Source of the DNA: Bacilli bacterium
GTDB lineage: Bacteria > Bacillota_I > Bacilli_A > RF39 > UBA660
Length of the DNA: 24,688 nucleotides
Reading direction: 5' to 3'
Assembly: GCA_900757295.1 (NCBI GenBank)
Contig: CAAENH010000086.1
Coordinates: 1 to 24,688, forward strand
Shown: positions 14,867-23,525 of the stretch, piece after piece
Numbering within the stretch: position 1 is the first letter of the stretch
Layout: each line of letters opens with the position of its first letter
Program-made: the position numbers and the translations under genes
Notes under the pieces: generated by a model
What the model was told of the DNA's origin: nothing
What the model saw: the letters and a program-made list of their open reading frames with translations, nothing else
Databases searched by the model: none

Positions 14867-15958
14867 TTAATAGCAGTTTTGTGACACATTTAAAATTATT
14901 CCTATACTAGCCATAGAAACTAAAAGAGACGATCCACCATAGGATAGAAAAGGTAACGTAACACCTGTAACAGGAATTAAACCAATAACAACACATAAAT
15001 TTAACAATGCTTGTATTAAAATGCCAAATGATAATCCAAAAACTAAATATTTAGCAAATAAATCATTACAAGACATTGCTATTTTAAGACAACGATAAAA
15101 AATTATAAAAAAGAAAAAGCAAACTATCAAAACGCCTAAAAAGCCAAATTCTTCTGAAATAATCGAAAAAATAAAATCAGTTTGAGGTTCTGGAAGATAA
15201 AAATGTTTTTGAATTGAGTTGCCAAACCCCATTCCAAGTAAACCACCTGGACCTATTGCATATAAACTTTGAATAATTTGAAATCCACTACCTAAAGGAT
15301 CCTTCCATGGATCTAAAAAGGAAACAATTCTAGCCATTCTATAAGGTGCAACAATAATAAGGGCAACTATCCCTAACAAACCTGCACATCCTATTTTTAC
15401 AAAAAAAGAAACTTTTACTCCCGATACAAATAAAATACAAACTAAAGTAAGAACAATAACCATTCCTGTTCCAAAATCTGGTTCTAACATAATAAGGCCA
15501 AAAAATAACAGTATTATTCCTATTATTGGCAAGACACCCTTTTTTATATTTCTAATTTCTTTATTATTATTTGCTAAATATTTTGAAACAAAAATTATTA
15601 AACCAATTTTAGCAAATTCACTTGGTTGAATTCCAAATCCTCCAAAACCAAACCAACTTCTTGAACCATTTCTAACCGTACCTATTCCCGGTATCAAAAC
15701 TAAAACTAACAACAGAAAACATACACCTATAATCAAATTAGATTTTTTCTTATAAAAATTATAATCTATTTTCGAAATAAAAAGCATCATAATTATTCCT
15801 AATATATAAAATATACCTTGTGCTTTTAAAAATTTAAAAGGATCATTAAATTTATATTCTGCCCAAATATTACTAGATGAATAAATCATCAGTAATCCAA
15901 AACCTGCTAATAAAATGACCGCTAAAAATAAAATTATATCAAAGTATCTTTTTTTCAA
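14867..15958 (-). CDS. ftsW: FtsW, SEDS-family peptidoglycan glycosyltransferase
   Basis: 363 aa from a TTG start. The in-frame GTG three codons earlier is part of the ribosome binding site AAAGGTG, so TTG 15958 is preferred. About ten membrane helices. SEDS signatures: GSRSWFGFGGFGIQPSEFAK, then MLEPDFGTGMV, then QSLYAIGPGGLLGMGFGNS with the loop LPEPQTDFIFSIISEEFG, and VTGVTLPFLSYGGSSLLVSM near the end. FtsW polymerises lipid II at the septum with a class B PBP such as the one at 21562-23466. RodA is the alternative, but the motif set and partners favour FtsW. Its last 33 codons also exist as a diverged copy at 13012-13110. A terminator precedes it. Confidence 0.88.
   Translation of the reverse strand: MKKRYFDIILFLAVILLAGFGLLMIYSSSNIWAEYKFNDPFKFLKAQGIFYILGIIMMLFISKIDYNFYKKKSNLIIGVCFLLLVLVLIPGIGTVRNGSRSWFGFGGFGIQPSEFAKIGLIIFVSKYLANNNKEIRNIKKGVLPIIGIILLFFGLIMLEPDFGTGMVIVLTLVCILFVSGVKVSFFVKIGCAGLLGIVALIIVAPYRMARIVSFLDPWKDPLGSGFQIIQSLYAIGPGGLLGMGFGNSIQKHFYLPEPQTDFIFSIISEEFGFLGVLIVCFFFFIIFYRCLKIAMSCNDLFAKYLVFGLSFGILIQALLNLCVVIGLIPVTGVTLPFLSYGGSSLLVSMASIGIILNVSQNCY
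14931..14965. repeat. 35-bp perfect direct repeat, copy 2 (candidate att core within ftsW)
   Basis: Identical to 13076-13110. Here it is inside the intact ftsW frame; the coding tail on its left (14867-14930) differs from the detached copy mainly at silent positions, including Ser codons of the two different codon families. Confidence 0.8.
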
Positions 15959-15997
15959 TATAATCACCTTTATATAATCATATGAATTTTTACAAAT

Positions 15998-16036
15998 AAA
16001 AAAACATTAAATTTTATTTTATACTTAATGTTTTTT
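15998..16036 (-). terminator. Terminator of the kinase/HPt-receiver operon
   Basis: A 12-bp perfect stem (15999-16010 with 16025-16036) with a 14-nt loop that contains the stop codon; T-rich on the minus-strand 3' side. Confidence 0.75.
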
Positions 16037-16796
16037 CTATAACATTTCGAATATTGCTTTCATTAAAAGGCTTAACTATCATATCAACAATTGGATATGT
16101 AAAAGCTCTTTCAATTTGTTCTTTATAATCATTACCAGTAATTATTGAAACTGGTATTACTTTAAATAGATCGGTTTCTTTTAAATAATCTAATACAGCA
16201 AACCCATCCATTTTAGGCATATTTAAATCAAGTAACATACAAGCTATATTATGATTATAATCTTTTTTAATTATATCAATAGCTTCTTCTCCATTACTAG
16301 CAACTAATATTTTATAATCATTATGTAATATTCTTTCAATAAAATTTTGAATTATATTAGAATCATCAACAATTAAAATTGTTTTTTGATTTAGGTCAGT
16401 CACATTACTATTTATATTATTTAATTCAGTTTTATCATTACTATTTAAATACTGTTTAGATAATTCAATCATTTTATTAGTTTCATTAACTAACTCAGTA
16501 TAATTATTATTAACATATAATCTATCATTTGCTTTACTTTTTAATTCATGATCATACGCTAACTCTGCAAGTTTAGTAAATCCCAAATATTTAGCATCGC
16601 TTTTTAAAGCATGTACTTCAATAGCATAATTTGCCATATCTCCTATGTTTTTATAACGATTCATTCTATCTACTAAAACATTTACTTCTTCTAAAAAGTC
16701 GTTCATAGTGGCATCATACATATCCATTTCACCAAACAACTCTAAACTTTTTTTAACATCTACACCATTATTTATTAGAATATTTACATTTCTCAT
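16014..16796 (-). CDS. HPt-receiver phosphorelay protein
   Basis: 260 aa. An N-terminal HPt domain (about 15-115) has His62 in the motif EVHALKSDAKYLG. After an Asn-rich linker comes a receiver domain (138-260): acidic pair Asp144/Asp145, phospho-acceptor Asp190 in LLDLNMPKMDG, Thr220, and Lys242 in VKPF. No DNA-binding or enzymatic output follows. It lies 54 bases after the hybrid kinase gene, with AGGT upstream of the ATG, and shares its terminator region. The natural path (inference) is kinase His to kinase receiver, to His62 here, to Asp190 here or to a receiver elsewhere. Confidence 0.9.
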   Translation of the reverse strand: MRNVNILINNGVDVKKSLELFGEMDMYDATMNDFLEEVNVLVDRMNRYKNIGDMANYAIEVHALKSDAKYLGFTKLAELAYDHELKSKANDRLYVNNNYTELVNETNKMIELSKQYLNSNDKTELNNINSNVTDLNQKTILIVDDSNIIQNFIERILHNDYKILVASNGEEAIDIIKKDYNHNIACMLLDLNMPKMDGFAVLDYLKETDLFKVIPVSIITGNDYKEQIERAFTYPIVDMIVKPFNESNIRNVIEKTLSIK

Positions 16797-16850
16797 TTTA
16801 TATACCTACTTTCGCTTTATCACAATATGTGAAATATTTTTTTGAAACTA

Positions 16851-18671
16851 CTAATTTAAAAATTTAGTTAAAATTCTTTTTAACTCATCTTTTACAATTG
16901 GCTTTGCTAAATAATCATCAAAGCCATCGTCCAAATATTTTTCTTTCATTCCTTCAATAGCATTTGCCGTGAGGACTACTACAGGAATTTTAAAATTTGG
17001 AATTTCTTTTAATTCTTTTAAGGTTTCACATCCACTTTTACCTGGCATCATATCATCTAATAAAATCAAATCATAATTTTCATTATTCTTTATTTTATTA
17101 ATAGTATCATTACCATTATCACAAGTGTCAATTTGTACTTCATATATTTGTAATAATCTTTTAGCAACTTTCAAATTCATATTATTATCATCTACTAATA
17201 ATATTTTTTTATCTTTGTAAGTACTTAAAGATTTGTTTAATGCAATTTCGTTTTCTTCTTTTATAGTTGGATTAGCTACAATCTTTTGATCTATAGCCAC
17301 AATAAAATCAGAACCTTTTTGATATTCACTTTTTACAACTATTTTGCCGCCCATCATTGTTACCAATTTTTTAGTAATAGCAAGTCCTAATCCTGTTCCT
17401 TCAATAGTTGAATTTTCTTCATCTAATCTTTCAAATTTAGTAAACAATTTATCAATATTTTCTTTCTTTATACCTCTACCAGTATCCTTAACAGAAATAA
17501 TCAAACGACAACTATCATTTGCAATTACAGATGTCACATCAAAATTAATAACACCACTATCTGTATATTTAGCAGCATTAGTCAACAAATTTAAAATAAC
17601 TTGTTTAACTCTTAATTGATCACCATATAAATATTGCGGTAGATCCTTAGCAATATTTACTTTTAAATCAATTGGTTTAGCTCCAATTTTAACCTTAGTA
17701 AGATTAACTAACTCTTTTAATACTTTTGAAATATCATATTCATTATCAACAATTTCAATTTTATTTGCTTCTATTTTAGAAATATCTAAAATACCATTAA
17801 CAATTTCTAAAAGCGTAGATGAAGCACTGATAATATCATCCACTTCTTCCATAGCTTCTTTAGACAAACTTTCTTCTTTTAGACTTTCTGAAAAACCAAC
17901 AATAGCATTTAACGGCGTGCGTATTTCATGAGACATACTTGATAAAAACTCACTTTTAGCCATATTAGCTTTATCTGCTTGATTTTTTAAAATATTTAAT
18001 TTTTCAATCATTTTTACATCGGGATTTTCAATTGTAAAATACATTAAACAAGTAATAAAAGTGGTAACAGTAGAAACAACTAAAAATTGTGGATAATTTA
18101 ATTGAATCAAAGCACCAATAATAATCATTAAAATATATAACAAAATTGGAGTATATTTCTTTTTCTTTAAATATTTAAATCTAATAAATATTCTAGAAGC
18201 TAACAATATTATAAAAACAGCACACACTCCATAAGTAAATAAAGCTGCCGGACCACTAGAAAAGACATAGTCAGTTCCTCTACTAAAATTTAAAGGTAAT
18301 ATTATTATGATAATACAACTAATAAAACAAATAATCATAGAAAAAATAACTGATCTTTGAACATTAGTTGAAACATTTTCTTTGTCATTTATAGAAACTA
18401 CATAGATATAAACTAATAATATCGATTGCCATAAAATAAGAGACATCAAAAACAATTTACCAAATAATAAATTCAATGCTGGATACAAATCCATATGATA
18501 TATAAACCATACACTAATTATATCAATTAATAAGATTATTATAGCACTTATTATAAGATACTTATAAATTGTCGTTTCAATACTTTTTATACGTTCTTTA
18601 AAAAAGTACATTATACAAATTAATGATATATATAGTAAACTACAGATTTGGAAAGTAAAGCTACCTACCAT
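16851..18671 (-). CDS. Hybrid sensor histidine kinase with 7-helix membrane input
   Basis: 606 aa. Seven hydrophobic segments between residues 6 and 213 form the input module, with little outside the membrane. A short coil leads to HisKA with His248 in SMSHEIRTPLNAI, then HATPase_c (N box NLLTNAAKYT, G1 DTGRGI, G2 GTGLGLAI), then a receiver with Asp494/Asp495, acceptor Asp539 in LILLDDMMPGKSG, Thr568 and Lys590 (LAKP). The start is ATG 18671 (AAGGTGAT upstream); the reading to 18746 would run through the plsC terminator and this gene's own promoter. Its partner is the HPt-receiver gene next to it. The signal sensed is unknown; a lipid- or membrane-related cue is only a guess from the input module. 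Confidence 0.93.
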   Translation of the reverse strand: MVGSFTFQICSLLYISLICIMYFFKERIKSIETTIYKYLIISAIIILLIDIISVWFIYHMDLYPALNLLFGKLFLMSLILWQSILLVYIYVVSINDKENVSTNVQRSVIFSMIICFISCIIIIILPLNFSRGTDYVFSSGPAALFTYGVCAVFIILLASRIFIRFKYLKKKKYTPILLYILMIIIGALIQLNYPQFLVVSTVTTFITCLMYFTIENPDVKMIEKLNILKNQADKANMAKSEFLSSMSHEIRTPLNAIVGFSESLKEESLSKEAMEEVDDIISASSTLLEIVNGILDISKIEANKIEIVDNEYDISKVLKELVNLTKVKIGAKPIDLKVNIAKDLPQYLYGDQLRVKQVILNLLTNAAKYTDSGVINFDVTSVIANDSCRLIISVKDTGRGIKKENIDKLFTKFERLDEENSTIEGTGLGLAITKKLVTMMGGKIVVKSEYQKGSDFIVAIDQKIVANPTIKEENEIALNKSLSTYKDKKILLVDDNNMNLKVAKRLLQIYEVQIDTCDNGNDTINKIKNNENYDLILLDDMMPGKSGCETLKELKEIPNFKIPVVVLTANAIEGMKEKYLDDGFDDYLAKPIVKDELKRILTKFLN

Positions 18672-18695
18672 AAATATCACCTTATCTTTAATCAC

Positions 18696-18726
18696 ATTGT
18701 AACACAAAAAATAATTTTTTTGCCAA
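18696..18726 (-). promoter_or_regulatory. Promoter of the hybrid kinase operon
   Basis: Extended -10 TGTTACAAT (TACAAT at 18696-18701), with TTGGCA (18721-18726) at a long 19-bp spacing. It lies between the plsC terminator and the kinase start. Confidence 0.55.
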
Positions 18727-18757
18727 AAAAAAGAAAATTGTGTCAAATTTTCTTTTT
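18724..18757 (-). terminator. Terminator of plsC
   Basis: A 12-bp stem (18728-18739 with 18746-18757) with the TGA stop in its 6-nt loop, followed by a T run on the minus strand. Mostly A-T pairs. Confidence 0.75.
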
Positions 18758-19450
18758 ACTTAACGCTAAAACTTTATCATGAGTATATTCAGTTAATTTA
18801 TTTGCGTTTAATTTTTTTCCATCAACATTTTCTGGATCAATCATATCACCAAAAGTTATACTTACATCGTCTGTTGGAATACACCATTTATTAATTTTAT
18901 TCATTTTAGGAATGTCAATGTAAGTAGGGACTATTAAAGTTCCAGTTTTGTTTACTGCCATAAAACCACCTTTTTTAAATTCTTGAATTTCATTATTCAA
19001 ATAACTACATTCACCTTCAGGAAAAAGAATTAAGTTATCATTTTCTAAATGTTGTTTCATTGTATTAATTTGTTCTTTAACAGTAGAAATATCTTCTGTA
19101 TATCTATCAACAGAGATACAATTAATTGCAGGCAAATATTTTTTTAGAAAAGGAACTTTATAAAGCTCCTTTGCAGCTGCAAAAGGTACAGTTTTATTTA
19201 AAGCGGCAATAAGTAAAAACACATCAAAGAAACTTCTATGATTAGCAGCAATTAAAAGTCTTTTATTAAAATCTAATTTATCATAACCATTTACTTTCAA
19301 ATTAATGTTACTTATTTCAACTATTTTTTTAGATATATATTTACAAACTTCATCATTATTATTAACATCATCATTTAATTTAGATGAATTAACAACTAAT
19401 TCCTTTATAAATTTTAAAAATGTTAATAATGCTTCATATTCTTCTTTCAT
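18743..19450 (-). CDS. plsC: 1-acyl-sn-glycerol-3-phosphate acyltransferase (PlsC family)
   Basis: 235 aa. The acyltransferase motif I ANHRSFFD carries the catalytic His71 and Asp76 (HX4D); motif III is ILFPEGECS (141-149); VPTYIDIP matches the late conserved block. The family adds the second acyl chain to lysophosphatidic acid at the cytoplasmic membrane face. There is no N-terminal membrane helix; an amphipathic start may bind the membrane. Its ribosome binding site AGGTGA overlaps the TGA stop of the upstream phospholipase-like gene, so the two are translationally coupled, linking phospholipid cleavage and synthesis. Strong terminator at the stop. Confidence 0.9.
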   Translation of the reverse strand: MKEEYEALLTFLKFIKELVVNSSKLNDDVNNNDEVCKYISKKIVEISNINLKVNGYDKLDFNKRLLIAANHRSFFDVFLLIAALNKTVPFAAAKELYKVPFLKKYLPAINCISVDRYTEDISTVKEQINTMKQHLENDNLILFPEGECSYLNNEIQEFKKGGFMAVNKTGTLIVPTYIDIPKMNKINKWCIPTDDVSITFGDMIDPENVDGKKLNANKLTEYTHDKVLALSKKKI

Positions 19451-19454
19451 ATTT

Positions 19455-20393
19455 TCACCTATACTTTATAAAAGATAATTTTTTTCCACATTCATCTCCA
19501 GTTATTGCAGATCTATTTGGTATTATCTTTTTTATTTTTTCTAAATTAATATTATTCTCTTTTAATAAATTTTCTAAATCACAAAATACGTTTAATGTGT
19601 TATCTAAAGATTTATTATAGATATCCTCAAAGTTATCAAAACTTTTTTCTAAACTATATTCATTAATCCATAAATGATGTCCATCATTTTTATATTGTTC
19701 CAACTCTTTAAGATTATCAGGATTATAAAAAAAGTCATCAGCACCCATTCTAACAATTGGGTCTGTAATTTTTGCAAAATAGTATTTTAATTTGTAAGGG
19801 TCATATCTATATAAATGAACATAATCTTCCAATGATTTAAAAGATTTACTAAATTTTTTTCCAATACTTTTTATTTTATAAGTATCAAAAGCAGCTTTAT
19901 CTACACACTTTTTGATATCTAAACTAGCAATATCTATATAATGAAAATCCTTATATAATTTATACTCTCTCATATTTTCTTTTAGCCCATTATATAAAAA
20001 CTTAGTATCATATAATGTTTCTATTTTCCCATGCAACCATTTTTCTCCTTTTACAGGAAGATAATCCCTAGCATATTGCATTATAAATGGATGGAAATAA
20101 CTATCTAAAATATGATGAGATAAATAACCATATAAAAATAATTTAACCTGTTCTTTATCATATATAGAACCATCATTCATAGAATATTTTAAATAATTAT
20201 AAACAAACTCTTGTAACCTATGATTACTTAATATTAATGAAATATTTCTATTATTTAAAAAATTATAAATCTCTAAATATAACAGCAAATCATGTCCCTG
20301 AGCAAAAATATTAGCATTTATACTATTTATTTTTAAATCGCTACTATTTAAACAATCTTTAAAAAAAGCATTGTGAACAATAGGGCCGGCCAT
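19455..20393 (-). CDS. Zinc-dependent phospholipase C family protein
   Basis: 312 aa. The metal-binding pattern of the family is visible: His7 (GPIVHNAF), His34-Asp35 (FAQGHDLL), HHxxD and a further His in GYLSHHILDSYFHPF (89-103), and His121/Glu125 in LHGKIET. Known secreted members cleave phosphatidylcholine with three Zn ions. This one has no signal peptide, so it is probably an intracellular member of unknown substrate. It is the first gene of a two-gene operon with plsC, under a near-consensus promoter. RBS AAAGGGGG before ATG 20393. Confidence 0.85.
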   Translation of the reverse strand: MAGPIVHNAFFKDCLNSSDLKINSINANIFAQGHDLLLYLEIYNFLNNRNISLILSNHRLQEFVYNYLKYSMNDGSIYDKEQVKLFLYGYLSHHILDSYFHPFIMQYARDYLPVKGEKWLHGKIETLYDTKFLYNGLKENMREYKLYKDFHYIDIASLDIKKCVDKAAFDTYKIKSIGKKFSKSFKSLEDYVHLYRYDPYKLKYYFAKITDPIVRMGADDFFYNPDNLKELEQYKNDGHHLWINEYSLEKSFDNFEDIYNKSLDNTLNVFCDLENLLKENNINLEKIKKIIPNRSAITGDECGKKLSFIKYR

Positions 20394-20429
20394 ATTAATC
20401 CCCCTTTAATAAACTTTTAAAGTGAAGTT

Positions 20430-20458
20430 ATAATACTACTTTTTGTTAATAATGTCAA
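20430..20458 (-). promoter_or_regulatory. Promoter of the phospholipase-plsC operon
   Basis: TTGACA (20453-20458), 17 bp, TATTAT (20430-20435): near consensus, immediately after the mraY terminator. Confidence 0.8.
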
Positions 20459-20482
20459 AGAAAAAACACTTATATAAGTGTT
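20457..20482 (-). terminator. Terminator of mraY
   Basis: AACACTTATATAAGTGTT (20465-20482), a perfect palindrome directly abutting the TAG stop, followed by TTTTCTTT on the minus strand. Confidence 0.8.
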
Positions 20483-21475
20483 CTAAATCCATACTCCATA
20501 AGTAATAGCTGCCATTGCAAGTAATAAACCAACTACCCAAAATACTTTTACAATATCTTGTTCAGGCCAACCTAATTGTTCAAAATGATGATGTAATGGT
20601 GCCATTTTAAATACTTTCTTATGAAATTTTTTGATTGCAACGATTTGAATTAAAGAACTTAATGCTTCTACAACAAATACACCACCTATTAAAGCTAAAG
20701 AGAGTTCATGTCTAGTAAGAATAGCAATTGTAGCCAAAGCAGCACCTAATGCTAAAGACCCCATATCTCCCATAAAAACCTTAGCAGGATGACTATTAAA
20801 TAATAAGAAACCTAGTAACGATCCTACTAAAATAAAGCAGAATATTGCTAATTCTTGATTTCCTTGCATCCAAGAAGTGTTCCATGATAATAGTCCAAAT
20901 GCTAAAAAGGCAATTGATGATAATCCACCAGCTAAACCATCTAAGCCATCAGTTATATTTACAGCATTTGATGTTCCAACTAATAAGAATAAAATAAACA
21001 AGCCAAATCCCCAACCAAGTGGAATTGTTAATCCTAGTGAAGTTATTTCAATAACTGATTTACCACCATTTTTCATAAAAATATAAAAGAATACAATAGC
21101 AATTAATAATTGAAAGAAAAACTTCGTAGATATTTTCAAACCCTTATTATTTTTGTATTTAATCTTTAAAAAATCATCAACAAACCCTAATATAGCATAA
21201 GATAAAAATACAAATAAAAGAATAATTAAATTGTGAGTTATGTTAATACTTCCTTTAAGATATAATAAAAAAATAGAAATAATCGTTGGAATTATAAAGA
21301 TAAAACCACCTAATGTAGGAGTACCGTTTTTAGCTAAATGTGTTTTTGTTATTTTTAAACTAACACTTTGTTTTGCATTTAATTTTCTTAACCATGGAAT
21401 AATAATTATTCCTGTTAATATTGATAAAATAAAGCCAAGCATCATTGCCATTGTAGCTTTAGCAAGTACTAACAT
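20483..21475 (-). CDS. mraY: Phospho-N-acetylmuramoyl-pentapeptide-transferase
   Basis: 330 aa, about ten membrane helices. MraY transfers phospho-MurNAc-pentapeptide to undecaprenyl phosphate, giving lipid I. Family motifs: the early loop KTHLAKNGTPTLGG, FVDDFLKI with the catalytic-site Asp pair, NITDGLDGLAGG, VFMGDMGSLALG, and the His loop MAPLHHHFEQLGW. ATG 21475 with GAGGTG upstream. It follows ftsI as in the dcw cluster, but murD, ftsW and murG do not follow; a terminator ends the unit. Confidence 0.97.
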   Translation of the reverse strand: MLVLAKATMAMMLGFILSILTGIIIIPWLRKLNAKQSVSLKITKTHLAKNGTPTLGGFIFIIPTIISIFLLYLKGSINITHNLIILLFVFLSYAILGFVDDFLKIKYKNNKGLKISTKFFFQLLIAIVFFYIFMKNGGKSVIEITSLGLTIPLGWGFGLFILFLLVGTSNAVNITDGLDGLAGGLSSIAFLAFGLLSWNTSWMQGNQELAIFCFILVGSLLGFLLFNSHPAKVFMGDMGSLALGAALATIAILTRHELSLALIGGVFVVEALSSLIQIVAIKKFHKKVFKMAPLHHHFEQLGWPEQDIVKVFWVVGLLLAMAAITYGVWI

Positions 21476-21500
21476 TTAAAACACCTCACTTATGTGCATT

Positions 21501-21529
21501 ATTATACTACTAATATTATTATTTTTTAA
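21501..21529 (-). promoter_or_regulatory. Possible mraY promoter
   Basis: A perfect TATAAT (21501-21506) with a weak TTAAAA 17 bp upstream, in the 86-base gap between ftsI and mraY. Read-through from ftsI is equally likely since no terminator is seen. Confidence 0.45.
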
Positions 21530-21561
21530 TAATTTTTTTACTAGATTTACAATAATTTACG

Positions 21562-23466
21562 TTAATTTAATAATAACTTAACTGTGCTGTTTTCTTTAAC
21601 ATACATATTACCAGCCGGAGACTGATATGTAACTTTATCTCCAGTACCAGAATATTCAATTTTAAAACCTTTTAAAAGTTCACTGGCTTCTTTTACAGAC
21701 TTATTTAAAACATCTGGTAAAATAACATATTTCTGATCTAAATAATTATATTCTTTAGCCATCCCATTACTATCTGGCTTAATATTTAAAATATTTATTG
21801 CATCTAATAAAACATTTTTAGCGATTGGGGCAGATACTGTTCCTCCGTATTGGGTAATACCCTGAGGATGATCAACTGCAACATAGACTACTATTTCTGG
21901 ATCATTAGCTGGCATAAAACCCATAAAAGATAAAATATAATTTCCACTCATATATCTGCCGTCTTGTACTTTCTGGGCAGTTCCTGTTTTCCCACCCACA
22001 CGATAATTTTCGATATAAGCATTTCTACCACTTCCATTAGCAACCACACTTTCTAAAGCATGCCTTACTAATGCTGAAGTATCCTCACTTATAACTTGGG
22101 CTTCTTTATTAGCCGTAACTGCTTTAATAACACTATTAGTTTCTGGCTCTTTTAAAGCTCCAACTATATAAGGTGTATATAATGAACCTCCATTTATCGC
22201 AGCACTTACAGCTTTTACTTGTTGAATAGGTGTTACAGAAATACCTTGACCAAAGCTAGTAGTAGCTAATTCAACCGGGCCAACATTTTGCTCTTTAAAA
22301 AGAATACCACTACTTTCGCCGTTCAAATCTATACCTGTTTTTTTACCAAAGCCAAACTTATGAATATAATTAAATAAAGTTGATGTTCCAAGTCTTTGAC
22401 CCATTACAACAAATCCTGGGTTACAAGAGTTTTCAACGACTTGTAAAAATGTTTGTGTTCCATGTCCACCAGATTTCCAACATTTTATTCTTGACCCTTC
22501 TACTGTAATACCTCCAGTATCTGTATATTGATCTTCAAAAAGATTAACAGTTTGTTCTTCTATAGAAGCTGTTAAAGTTATAATTTTAAATGTACTACCA
22601 GGTTCATAAGTCATCCATATAGGCAAATTTCTATTTATAGTTTCGCTATCATATTGTTTATAATTATTAGGATCAAAATTAGGTCTACTGCTCATTCCTA
22701 GTATTTCGCCAGTTTTAGGATTCATTGCAACTATTAAAGCATGTTCTGGATTATATTTAGCGATTACATTATCAAGTTCTCTTTCTATAGATTGTTGGAT
22801 ATCAAGATCAATAGTAAGTTCAATATTTACTCCGGCTTGAGGCTTTTCATAAACTTCATTTAATTTCAAGCGATTACCTTTACCATCACTAAAATATTTA
22901 ATTGCACCATCACTACCTGTTAAATATTTATCATATTCTAATTCAATACCAGATAAGCCTTGATTATCAATTCCAACATATCCTAAAACATGCGACAATA
23001 AAGAACCGTATGGATAATACCTTTTAGATTCTTTCACCAAATACACACCATCATAATTTAAATCTCTTATTTTTTCTGCAGTTTCATAATTTAATTGTCT
23101 ACCTTCTGGATGAACTCTTTCCATAGATGTTTTTTTATTTACATGTTTATCCATATCTTCTTTAGACACACCTAATATATCTGCTAATTTTTTTGAAACT
23201 TCATCTTTATTTTTTATTTGATTAGGTATTAATACTAAGCTAGTTGTTGTAATATTTGTTGCTAATTCTTTACCATTACGATCAGTAATTACTCCCCTAT
23301 CTGCTGTAATAGGTAAATTTCTACTCCATAAAGATTCAGCCAAATTATTTAATTTATTATATTTAAAAACTTGAATGTAAAAAACTCTAGCAATTATAAA
23401 AACAAATAGTATTAATGTAATTAAAAAAATATAACGAATTCTAATATGTATATTATTTTGAAACAT
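21562..23466 (-). CDS. ftsI: Class B penicillin-binding protein with PASTA domain (septal transpeptidase)
   Basis: 634 aa. One N-terminal membrane helix (12-32); PBP dimerisation domain (RGVITDRNG, then RYYPYGSLLSHVLGYVG); transpeptidase with Ser291 and Lys294 in PGSTFK, SCN at 347-349, and KTG at 493-495 in GGKTGTAQK; one C-terminal PASTA domain (about 575-634, VILPDVLNKSVKEASELL). It cross-links septal peptidoglycan with FtsW. The PASTA end places it with PBP2B/SpoVD of Bacillota; SpoVD cannot be excluded, but mraY follows directly as in dcw clusters. ATG 23466 has AGGTGAT upstream. No ftsL-like gene precedes it; a TATAAT (23482-23487) in the gap may be its promoter. Confidence 0.93.
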   Translation of the reverse strand: MFQNNIHIRIRYIFLITLILFVFIIARVFYIQVFKYNKLNNLAESLWSRNLPITADRGVITDRNGKELATNITTTSLVLIPNQIKNKDEVSKKLADILGVSKEDMDKHVNKKTSMERVHPEGRQLNYETAEKIRDLNYDGVYLVKESKRYYPYGSLLSHVLGYVGIDNQGLSGIELEYDKYLTGSDGAIKYFSDGKGNRLKLNEVYEKPQAGVNIELTIDLDIQQSIERELDNVIAKYNPEHALIVAMNPKTGEILGMSSRPNFDPNNYKQYDSETINRNLPIWMTYEPGSTFKIITLTASIEEQTVNLFEDQYTDTGGITVEGSRIKCWKSGGHGTQTFLQVVENSCNPGFVVMGQRLGTSTLFNYIHKFGFGKKTGIDLNGESSGILFKEQNVGPVELATTSFGQGISVTPIQQVKAVSAAINGGSLYTPYIVGALKEPETNSVIKAVTANKEAQVISEDTSALVRHALESVVANGSGRNAYIENYRVGGKTGTAQKVQDGRYMSGNYILSFMGFMPANDPEIVVYVAVDHPQGITQYGGTVSAPIAKNVLLDAINILNIKPDSNGMAKEYNYLDQKYVILPDVLNKSVKEASELLKGFKIEYSGTGDKVTYQSPAGNMYVKENSTVKLLLN

Positions 23467-23525
23467 GTAATCACCTAAAAAATTATATGTTTATAAAACA
23501 ATAATATTATTAAAATTAATTATAT

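Larger units (their letters stand above)
13111..14965. mobile_element. Putative decayed integrated element in the 3' end of ftsW
   Basis: The interval is flanked by 35-bp direct repeats lying within two versions of the ftsW tail. It contains, from left to right, a 25-bp repeat pair, the C-terminus of a serine recombinase with its 3' end facing the repeat, a stretch without a gene, and one intact membrane-protein gene. Recombination between the two cores would restore ftsW with the outer tail. The boundaries are inferred from the repeats; no target-site comparison is possible here. Confidence 0.55.

Noticed and set aside
16818..16835. TCACA/TGTGA inverted repeat before the HPt-receiver gene, possible CRP-type site
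   Set aside because: The half-sites are in the wrong order (TCACA first) with a 3-bp gap, unlike a CRP operator; more likely chance in AT-rich DNA.
18672..18746. N-terminal extension of the hybrid kinase
   Set aside because: It would translate its own -10 region and the plsC terminator; ATG 18671 has a proper ribosome binding site.
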